From Augochlora pura (taxonomy: Eukaryota; Arthropoda; Insecta; Hymenoptera; Halictidae): a stretch of DNA of 64,000 nucleotides. Every line of letters starts with the position of its first letter. The first letter of the stretch is position 1. The notes beneath the pieces are model-generated. The model saw only the letters and a program-made list of their open reading frames with translations, was not told the DNA's origin and searched no databases. This document shows positions 38,063 through 47,995 of the stretch, piece after piece. Position numbers and translations under genes: made by a program. The stretch lies in contig NC_135774.1 in assembly GCF_028453695.1 (NCBI RefSeq), forward strand, positions 29,078,001-29,142,000, written 5' to 3'.

Positions 38063-38907
38063 AAACCCTGATATACATATAGACATTGCCACACGCACAC
38101 GTTATCTTACGTCCTCATCATGAAGAGCGCGGGGTATTTGTCTCGGCTCTAAAATGAAGATTAAGTCGCCGCGCATCGTCCGGCCTCTATTATCTCGTCT
38201 GTAACAGCATCGTAAACAATGGCCGGCAGAGAACAAGGGCAAGTCGATAGTGATCCAGGATAGTCGAAAGGCGATCGCGCGGGACAGCGCACCGTGGCTG
38301 ACGATAATAGTCCGCATAACCACCGGACGCTAATACATCAGTCACCCCGCAGGGGAGTTCAAGGAATCCAAAGATGGCGGAAGGGGGCAGTGAACCATGG
38401 AATTTATAGTCGCGTTGCTTCGACTCCGTGTCCCAGGCAAGAGGCATCGCCGCGGCGAGCCCCGCGCGAGCTGCCGAATGTCCGAGTTTTCCTCGGTGAC
38501 GTTTCGGCATCTGAAATAGACGAAACGAGCTCTAAATGCGGCGGGTAACCCGATGGAACTCGGGTGGCGAACGGGCGTGTGTCATCGTCTGGCCACGCCG
38601 TTACGCTTTCCCCGACCAACAAAACGCTCGCGAACTCCTAACAAATGCTTCTGCAACATCGGCCCGGCCTCTGCAACACGACGGTCTTCTTGAAAGGCTT
38701 CGGGGGGCCTCTTCTATTTTCCTCATTACAGCATCTGGCTCGCTCCGATGCCTCCGACGCTGGAAAATCTCGGATTTGTCCCGGTCACGCCGACGAATCG
38801 GCGAGGTGCAATTTTAACGCGGCGCGAGATCCCGCGAAATTGTCACAAAGGATCTCGGATTAACGCTGCGTTCATAATATAGTCATTTCTATAATCATTA
38901 TATGCAT
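38063..38907. other. Intergenic, no gene seen
   Basis: CpG-rich sequence with several overlapping short frames on both strands at 38102-38863; none has a domain. Confidence 0.4.
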
Positions 38908-39005
38908 ATAGTAATTTATATAGCGCTATTATAATTTGCACAATATATAGCAATTTATATAGCGATATTATAATTTCCTTAATATATAGTAATTTATAAA
39001 GTGCC
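38908..39005 (+). repeat. 39-bp tandem repeat, 2.5 copies
   Basis: ATAGTAATTTATATAGCG at 38908, ATAGCAATTTATATAGCG at 38947 and ATAGTAATTTATAAAGTG at 38986 are spaced exactly 39 bases. Confidence 0.85.
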
Positions 39006-40379
39006 ACGATTTGAAAAAGTATGTTTTACAATACAGAAATAATTAAATAAAACGTGAGGGAATTTCTTTAAAATTATAAGGGCGATTATACCAGCTGCGT
39101 GAAACAATGGTAAAAATATTGTCCAACTTTGTAGCAACTTCAAAGAAAAAATTCGAATTAATTCTCAACAACTGGACAGTAAAGTAACAACGTTCACAGC
39201 GCGAGCGAAATCGCGAAAAAGCTGCTGCTATCGAGCTTCTTTAATCGGCGCACGTTGCGCTCCATGTGCAGACCAGACACCGACTCCGCTCGGAGTCTGT
39301 TTTTTTTTCCCCGGTTGTACCCGTGATTGATTTTGCCGGTCGATGTTGCACGGTGCTGTAAAGAGACCGGGTTGCACGCAGCCGAGTAGTAATGGACACG
39401 ATCGTTCTTTTTTTCCTCGATTTCGAATTTCCTTTAGGGAACGAGAGCCCCGAAGGCCTGCGCTTTGCGCGCTCGGTTTTTTTGGCGGCTACGGCGAACG
39501 CCGTTTCTGGGATCCCGTGACAAATAAGCGCAAAATTGCGACTCCCTGTTCGTTCGGTTTGCAAAATCGGCGTCGCGAGACGGATCGGTCTTGTACTGTG
39601 CCGGCGACGTTCAAGTCCCCGCGCATAAAATACAGTATTTGGACTTGAAATTGGAAGAGGCTTTGGTGAGTTTGCGATCTCCGAGCCTTAACCGGGTGAG
39701 TGGAGGCTTGTTTCTAGGCACCGGAGAGCCTGGTGCACATAAAGTAGGCGACGGTGACCTAATTTGGTGGCGACGATCCAGTTGAACTACCGTGTACTGT
39801 GGCAAAGAAAAGATGCAACCGTGGACAAAATTCTTTTTCTTCTACTTTGTCTTAACCACTTCTTGATATATTTATTTACCTGTCTTCGTCAACTGTGGAC
39901 GGTGTAACAATTTGGATTAAGTACTATGTTATGCGAACAGGTTGAAATAGTACTCGGTAGCACAGATTTTATCGTATGTTCCATCACACGTTTTCTCACT
40001 TCTATAAAATTTCCATGAAGATCTTGATACAACAATTCATAGAACATCGCATAAAAGTCAACTTTATCCAACATATAAATTATTTATCATTCATCATCCT
40101 CCTTTAAAGACCCTGTTAATTGCGATACAAGGCGACCGAATTGGCGACAGACAGTTGACGTCGCATGATCGGCGCTGTCCCGTGGGCTCATGCCACCCGC
40201 GTGCCATCGGACACGGCACTCGCGTCGTTTACAAGAGAAACGCAAACACAGACGGCAAAAAAGCGGCCGCTCGTAAAGCGACATGCATCTGCGGCCGGCT
40301 GCGCCCGGCCTCGGTGCAGCGCGGGGACAAAAAGGGATGACACGGCCGACCGAGTTGCGTCGCCCCGCGACGCTTTTAC
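39006..40379. other. Intergenic or intronic, no gene seen
   Basis: AT-rich, then mixed. A short segment at 39631-39664 is bounded by TACAG and GTGAGT on the plus strand, but its 34 bases show nothing recognisable. If the signal-peptide exon at 40380-40477 is real, this could be part of its first intron. Confidence 0.35.
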
Positions 40380-40477
40380 CTGACTTTGATCCGTGATTCG
40401 GCGGACCGGGAGCTTACTGCGACGACGAGGACGACGATAATGGCGGGTGTCGCGTTCCCTTTGATGCCTCCGAGCAT
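40380..40477 (-). CDS. Candidate first coding exon with signal peptide, partial
   Basis: On the minus strand an ATG at 40477 opens 32 codons, MLGGIKGNATPAIIVVLVVA then VSSRSAESRIKV. They end at a strong donor, CAG|GTAAAA (intron starts at 40379), in phase 2. The run AIIVVLVVAV after a single Lys is typical of a signal peptide or signal anchor, with possible cleavage near SSRSA. No downstream exon could be found further left in the window, so the gene is unidentified. It may be a chance reading of GC-rich DNA. Confidence 0.3.
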
Positions 40478-43400
40478 CGGCCCGGGTCTATAGAGTCCTA
40501 CGGGAACGTCGGGGATAGGGGATGGTGTTTTGTGTACGAAAGCTCTTAATGCGATTTTTGGGAATTTTTTTTAAGGATCCTGACAGATATAGCGAGTTAA
40601 GAATTTTTTGCTCGGTTAATTAATTCGTAAGGAATTTGCAGATATTTTTTTTATGCTAAAAGAATTATCGTAGCAAAAGTTATGGTGATCAGATGGGGTC
40701 GCTTTAAATGAAGAACTAATAATGCTTTGTAAGGAAAATTAATGCAGTTCTCTAGGATGTGAATTATAGAACGTGTAAATAAATGGATAAAAAAATAAAT
40801 ATTTTATTTGTGAATAAATAAATCTTGAGTATGTAAAGAAATGACCATAAAATAAAAAATAACGTGAGCCAAAGAAAAAAGAGAATCGCGATATCAAAAA
40901 TTGAATTTCTCAAACGCCATCTTGCCTTTCCATAGGACAAGAATAACAGAGTTTTAATATCGTCTCAACGAAAAATCGAAGAAACGATCGCTATAATTAA
41001 TGTTTCGCATAAGCTCGTATAAATCCCGTCCGTTCTAATAATTATCCAGGGCGCCGTGTCGCGTCGCTCTTTTACGGGCACGGCCGAGCCCTGCTTCACC
41101 CCTTTGAATTAACAAACAAATGAGGCCGTATAACTCTTTAATTGTCGCGCTCATTACTCGCGAGATTACTATCATTACTATGCTTCCCTATATAATATTA
41201 TGAACGTTCGCTCCCGTCTCGAGCCTCCGGGACGTTTAACTGCAAAACAGGGATTTCTCTTAGGAAACTTACAGCTTCCGGCCGCGAGCATTTTTTCATC
41301 CTTCGACGATCGTGAGCGTCCGGGACGCGTCGCCTCTTCATTTTACGACGATTCCGTGATTTATAAATGGAAGATCGAGGCTCGAGATCAAACGTTTTCT
41401 AGGCCTGGGATCGCTTGCTGGGACCCGCTAATCGATCTCTGACCCGAACCGGTTCAATCGGAGCTGGACTTTTCAGACGGCTCGAACGAGTTTAACTGGA
41501 CGTCTGGCGTGCGAAAAGGGCAAAGTTCGTTTCGAACCCTTTCGCGACAGATTTTGGTTTTGCCTGCATTAATGCTGGAAGCTATAGTAGTGAACCGCGA
41601 ACTGGATCATTGTGAGATCGTTTGTTCCTCCGGCCTCGGAATTCTCGTCGAAAGTCTTCGGAACGAGTGCCCCAACTATTTCCGTCCGCCGCGGAGAAAA
41701 GGAAATTAACCGCCGCTCAATTTTCACACGACGGCGTTGCTAATTAAGATTCACGCCAGCTTGAAATCCACACGCTGCCAACAAAAATTTCTCTGTACCC
41801 CTTGGGTTATATTTAAGCCGGCACTCGCGGAGGGTTGGAAACGATTGCCCAGCTATTTTTCTTTTCATCGGCCCTCTGTTCCGAGATTGCTCCCCCACTT
41901 CTCATTATCCGGCGTCTACGCGCTCGGTTTTACCATGTTAAACGAAAAGCGTCGTTCTTCAACCCCTCTGCGATTTATTTCCAAAGAGACGCGAGCGCGG
42001 GGACAATTTAAAATATTTCAGAAATAAAATAAAATGGCGCTGGCATTAAGGAAAAATTGACGAGTGTCCTTTTCCATTTACAATTAAGAAAACAGTTTTT
42101 ACTGTGATTAAAACTATTTCGAGAAGTAAACTATAAAATTTATATTTATAAAAATTTATAAAAATTTATAAAATTGGCAAGCGATATTTATATACTTCTG
42201 CACCGTGCAGGATGAAATAAAATATCCAAAAATATCCCACCGAAACCGAACGAATTACAATTAAATAAAATTACGTAAAAATCTGTTTGTTTTTGCTTTC
42301 GACTTCGACGGCAGTTCTATTCGAAATTAGACGAGCCCTCTCGACAGGCGTGTCGCAGATGCACAGTGGGTTGCAAGCAATTTCCGATTAATAAGTTCCA
42401 GCTATTTCGGCGTCGGTAAAAAGTCTAGAACAGAGCGGCCAGAGGAAAGAAGGAGAGGAAGAAGAAGAAACGATGATTTCATGGAGTCGGACGAGGAACA
42501 GGGCCTTTCCCGGAATCCAGGACCGTCTAAATTCAAACCTGAAGGGCAGACGGGACAAGGGTCTTGCACAGACAAACCGTCTAGCGTGCAGCCTCGCGAC
42601 ATTAACTCCGCTTCCTTTTTTCAGCCTTCGAAGAGGGATCGAAGGATGAAGGGGGTTATGGTACGTCGACTATGAAGTCCTTTTGAGCTTCGATCGAGTC
42701 TAGCTGCTCAAACGAACCACGTTTCTTCTCTAAATAATCAACATCTGAACCACTGCACTAATCACAAATATAAAAGATTATCTTCCCTTATCGATGCTAT
42801 CTTTTTAATACAAAATTAAACGCCCCGACCAAACACTATCCACAGTCGAATTTTCACCCTCGAGATAGCTCTCCATGTGAACAAATTCCTGTTACAGACG
42901 CACACGAGTGAACAACAATCCCCTCGCCAATTACAATCTCCAATGCAAAGCAAGCTCTGTTCCACGGTATCAGCGAACGCGTAAAAGTTCCCAGAGAAGC
43001 TCGTAGACGCTCTCGGCGCCCCGAGATCACGATGCTAATTAACATCCAGAGCCGGGTAGCTGGTCCGCCTTAATCTCTTTTGTCCTCGTTATCCACCGGC
43101 ACCGGTGGTCTCTCCGAGAACAAACAAACGGCTGGAAGGGGTCGTTGTTCCCAGCAGTAAGTCGCGGTGCCACGGAGCCATTCTGCTCCTTTTAGCCGGT
43201 CTACACCGACGACGGAAACATAATGAGGGCGCAAGAATAGTCTTTGGAAAATGACGGGGGGAAGGGATGGTCGACGTGAGAGGTGACTGACAAACGTCCT
43301 TAATGAGAGACCGCAACAGCCGCGCGCCCGGGAGCTTTGGAGAACGCACGATGAAAAGTCGACTAACGATCCGCCGCGATTCCACGGAGCGCGCGATGCT

Positions 43401-43870
43401 AACGACCGGGAACGCGGAACCCGGGGACCGGTTCAGCTCGATCGTGGCCGACGAAATCGAACGCGCGATCTTTTCCTTCGGCGCTCGGCTTATGTAAACG
43501 AAAAGGAATCGACACCCGCGGAAACCGATAACGCTATCTGAACGCGAACGGATTTTATCGGTTGATCGGAACCTGTTACGCTGACCGGGTTTCTGTTACC
43601 GTTTTAGGGGACCGTTAGAGGGCGAATGGAACTCCCGGTTTCGACGATTTTTACCGAGCGTTTACTAGCAGACGTTATCTGATAATCGTTTATCGAAAGG
43701 CCGTGTTGGTCATGCGAACCGATGACGATTTTATACAATTTTCTCCTAGCGAAGCTCGGTTGAATGTTAAAATTATATTTACATTACTCAAACAATATGT
43801 ACCTGTTTAAATTGTTCAAATAAGAAATTTATATACAAATTGTTTGAGCAAGAAGTTCGAAATTCATATT
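40478..43870. other. Intergenic, no firm gene
   Basis: AT-rich at 40540-41180 and 42030-42290, elsewhere mixed. A frame at 42481-42675 starts MESDEEQGLSRNPGPSKF and is hydrophilic without a domain. Inside it a 36-base segment (42625-42660) has an unusually good acceptor and donor (see findings). Nothing else supports a gene. Confidence 0.4.
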
Positions 43871-43963
43871 ATAATCGTTCACATTAAAAAATCGTTTACG
43901 CAATAACTTGACATTAAAATCGTTCACGCAGTAACTTCACATTAAAATCATTCACACACTAAA
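43871..43963 (+). repeat. Short tandem repeat, 28-30 bp unit, three copies
   Basis: ACATTAAAA followed by ATCGTTTACG, ATCGTTCACG or ATCATTCACA starts at 43881, 43911 and 43939. The surrounding 200 bases are AT-rich. Confidence 0.7.
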
Positions 43964-46900
43964 TCTATAATAAAATCTATAATAAAAAATCCATATAAAA
44001 AATAAAAATCGCATTTAAACGAATCAAACAATAAATTCATAATTAAATATTTCAAACGAACAGTCTTCCAATCTAAATCACCCTATAGAGCAACATTACG
44101 TCTAAAAGAATATCAAGAAAAACAGTGGCATCGAATTTCTAGATCACGGATCTCTCCATGTTCCAAAAGGAGGAGCCTTCCTCTCGATTTACACCGGAAA
44201 AAGACGAAAAGGAGAGGGCCTCCAGCGTGCCGGAACGCGCGGCTCATTTATATCCACGAAGAGGAAAGTTCGCGCGCGACTGTCGGCACCCCGAAGAATG
44301 CGCGTAGGCACTCGAGGAAGCAGCTAGACAAGAGCCGGCCACTTCGCCGGCGGAATTCGAAAACCGTTTATCCGTTGCGAACGAAATGCACGACGATCGG
44401 AAGAGGGCCACTCGAATTCCGGGCGAGTCGATACTGTCCTCGAGACGCGACGGTTTTTCTTCGGTTCCGGCGTACCCTCCGTGTTGGAGGAGGACGGCGA
44501 CGCAACGGGCACACGTGTTGTCTTCTCTCGTTCAAGCCTCGCTCGTGCCTTCTGCCGCTCCGACGTTCCTCCTTTCTTCTTGTTTCGTCCATTTTTTCTC
44601 TTTCGCTGCTAATGGGACGTCCATGCTCGCCGATCGACGCGTGCTAGTCTGAAACGGGAAAGCGTAATTTTTAGTCGGTGATCGGTGGTCGTAATTTCCA
44701 TTCTGTCGAATAGATTTCGTGTTCGGTAATCGATTTGAAAAGAACGTGCTTCTTGCACATCTGTTTTTTGTCCGTTTTATTAGCCGCGAATTGTTGAAGA
44801 AGTTGGTGGTGGTTCGCACGAGCGAAAACGGTGAACGGAAGACAAACCGGGTCGACTGCCGAGACGATTGATGCAACGACTATCGATTCTCACTCGTTAT
44901 CCTAGATAAAGTTTCCAGGAATCCGGTGAAACTACGGCGCGGAAGTAAAAAGTCGCCGGAGACCCGGGAATCAAAATGCATGAGCTCCCGAGATCGAATA
45001 AATTCCGGGTGGCTATAGGACCGGTTGAAGAAAGGAAACGTGTCGGGCCAGTCAGAGCGCGGGGATTACGGATACGTCGACCCCGATAAAACAACAACAA
45101 TTACCTTACATAGATCGAGGGAATGATAATTTAGCCTCTAAAAAATCGTCCAACAAATTCTAACAAAAATGAACAAAAGAACAGCAAAAGAAAGAAATGT
45201 CAGGTTATGTGAGGTTATGTCATTTTACAAAAAAGAAACTCAGAATATCACTAAAAAAGTCGATGCTATTCTAAATCTCATTTAAAAACAAAAGCAAAAG
45301 AAAGAAATGTCACAAACTCCTAAAACTGTGCCATCAGCCAAAAAAATTTCGTGACACACGAATCTCGCAAGAAGCTCCAACAAAAAGCAACGGTAACGAC
45401 CCGAGAAAAACGTCGCGTTCAGAGTTCTTTTCCCTAGAATTCCCTATGCCCCGTTCCCACGAAATCTGCTTTGACTAAGACCGCGGTTCGTCGCAAAATA
45501 TCGCGATTCCCGGCAATAATATTTGCTCGTTGCCGCGACGAGCGTCCCGGGCATCCGCAGCATTTTGCAAGAACCCCGTCCGGTAGGAAAGTTCCGAGCC
45601 ACCCGAGATTTTCCTTTTTTCCCCCCTCGTGTGTCTCGCTGATCGTTTCCCGCTTATACGGCGCCGCTCGTACGTCTGCGATCGGCCGCGAAATTGCCAG
45701 ACGATGGATCGCCGATGCTCGCGTAACCGACGTTTCGTCGTGCTCACGAACCGCGGGAAAAACGGCTGGAATGCCGGCCCGAACGGACGGTAGGATGAAT
45801 CGTCAACAGGCTCGGGACAAATTTTTCGAAGTTCGCCTATAATTACTAATAATCACCCTTAGAAACCGTTTGACTCGGCCCGGTTCTCCGTGGAATCGGT
45901 GCCACTTAACTCGCGGACGACGCGGTTTTTCTAATGGGGATGCCCCCTCGCGGGGGCATTCCGTGGCAATTTTGCAACTTACTTCACAGTTATTAACGTG
46001 CCCGTTCAATTAAAGCGATTTCCCACAAAGTTACAGCTGACGCGACGAATTAACATTTCACAGCGGATTTTTCGACCGGCTTGCCAATTAGTCGCGACGG
46101 ACTTCAAATGACAATTTTCCGGCGGTTCTTCTGCGTTTCGTCGGTGTCGCTGTTGTCAGGTTAACCTTGCCAAAGTGCAATTTTCCGACAGATCGGGTCC
46201 GTAAGGCTCTAAGTATGTTTTTCGCTGTACACGATATGTATATGTACATATATATTTGTCGCCGTGTACATATTTCGCGGATCGACTTTCAGTTCATGTA
46301 TCACTCGCACAGCAGCGATTACGGTAAAATTGCGATGGATAGATTGCCGAGGGCCGCGAAACCATTCCACCGGTCTCGCGACTCACCTGAAGAACCGTAG
46401 GAATGTCGGCGAGAAAAAAAGAGGAAGATGAAACACGTGCGGCTTTTCGTTCGGATACCACGGGAAACGGGGATTCCTGGGGGCCCCGGCTCGCGGAGAG
46501 TCGGTTAATAGAGCCCGCGGAACAACGCATCCAGGTTAAATGAACTCGTTAATTGTTCTTCCTTAATAGCGCATCGCAATGCGCAGCCGAGTGCATCGGT
46601 TTAAATCCACCTGTTGCCAAGTAACTCAGGTCGTTTTGAATTCACGCCTGCGAGCGCTGCCTATTGCAATTGCAAATGCATTGTCTCGATCTAGGAGCTC
46701 TTTCTTTGTTTCTAAAATAACGTACAGCTCTCGGAGAGGCGTTCGCAAACGTACCTTATATGAGTTTTCATTTTAATATTTTGCTAAAGCACGTAAACAT
46801 TGGGATCCCTTCAACTCGTTCTGTCTCATCAATAATTATTAATCTGTAGACGTTTTTAAAGAAATTTATTTAGTAGATCTGTATATGTCAAAACAATTGT

Positions 46901-47198
46901 TTCGTAAAGAATAAGCTGAAATGCGAACGTTACAGAACAAAACAAACGACGACATTGTCAAACGTAATTCATTCGCTTTCTTCTTTATTCGAAGGTTCGT
47001 ACAATATAATGTACAGTATAAATGTTGTGTTTGTGGTAAACTGCGTAGCCTAACCTTACATAAAAATGTTCGCAAGATATGGACGCAATAGTTTGTTTAG
47101 AACAATTCTGGGCACTTGGTTTATTATTTCGTGCCCTAATTTGACAATAATTAATATTTTGGCGAATCTGCGTTCCACAAGTGTTAACAGTAGTAGTA
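43964..47198. other. Intergenic, no gene seen
   Basis: CpG-rich at 44200-45110 and 45420-46560 with overlapping frames on both strands, all without domains. 45190-45222 repeats AGGTTATGT twice. 46230-46260 is a short ATGTATATGTACATATATA run. Confidence 0.4.
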
Positions 47199-47392
47199 CC
47201 TCTGGCGGAGAAATGATGAAGTTCAGATCGAGGTCCGTACAACGCCAATTGGTACAGTGGCAAATGCTCAAACTACTGATCAAATAACTAACAGTCGATG
47301 TTGGTCAGGTTATGTAAGAGCTTTTTACCACCGTACCAATTGGCGCTGCGCGGACCTCTATACAAACTTCACTGTTTCTCCACCAGCGGCGT
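47199..47392. mobile_element. Inverted-repeat element upstream of RpL4
   Basis: Two arms of about 65 bases (47199-47263 and 47327-47392) are inverted copies with gaps. The left arm reads GGCGGAGAAATGATGAAGTT, GAGGTCCGTACAACGCC and CAATTGGTAC. The right arm, inverted, reads GGTGGAGAAACAGTGAAGTT, GAGGTCCGCGCAGCGCC and CAATTGGTAC. The 63-base centre is AT-rich. It looks like a small foldback transposon or an inverted duplication. No target duplication is clear. Confidence 0.65.
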
Positions 47393-47850
47393 TGTTATAG
47401 CTATAACTAATATAAAGTATTACTATTGATTAAAAAACCAAAATTATCGAATTTATTTGTTAAAAATTAGTTATAGAAAATTAAAAATAAATTAAAAAAA
47501 TTTTCACCTATATTAGTATATAATAATAACTCAATCGACCAACAGAACACTTGCAGAACGTAGATTTGTCGAAAAACATTAGTCGTTGCCAAGATAAAAC
47601 ATGGTATACTAAACCGAGGATATAGAATTTTCAGAACAATCTACTGCATCGATGTTGTGTAATAAAAATCTGATGAATAATAAAGAGAGATAAAGACGCA
47701 ATAGCTTGAAATTTGTTCGACAATGGTATAATAATAATTTGTACAGAATTATTCATCTTATACGTATTTAAATTTTAATGATTTTCCTTTCATGAAAATA
47801 GCGGTTAGGCTTAAGGCATATTTGTGAACGGTGCTTTCCAGGCATTCTCG
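47393..47850. other. AT-rich upstream flank of RpL4
   Basis: No gene seen. AT-rich sequence, including TTATAGCTATAA palindrome-like words at 47394-47405, leads into the promoter region. Confidence 0.4.
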
Positions 47851-47935
47851 TTCTGAGCATGCGCATCGTTCTGAGTATGCGCGAGGCTTGCGTGTCGTTT
47901 CCGTTCGCGTCCATCTTCCTTTAACTTAATGGAAG
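47851..47935 (+). promoter_or_regulatory. Probable RpL4 promoter: two NRF1-like sites and TOP-like tract
   Basis: TTCTGAGCATGCGC at 47851-47864 is repeated as TTCTGAGTATGCGC at 47869-47882, 18 bases apart. GCATGCGC is the core of NRF1-type (insect Ewg) sites. A pyrimidine tract, TCCATCTTCCTTT, follows at about 47909-47926. It resembles the terminal oligopyrimidine start used by ribosomal protein genes. The exact start site is not determined; this is inference from motif and position. Confidence 0.45.
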
Positions 47936-47995
47936 ACGTGAAAGCTAGACGTCGTCACGGGCACAGCTCAGTAATTTTAAAAATAATAATATAAA

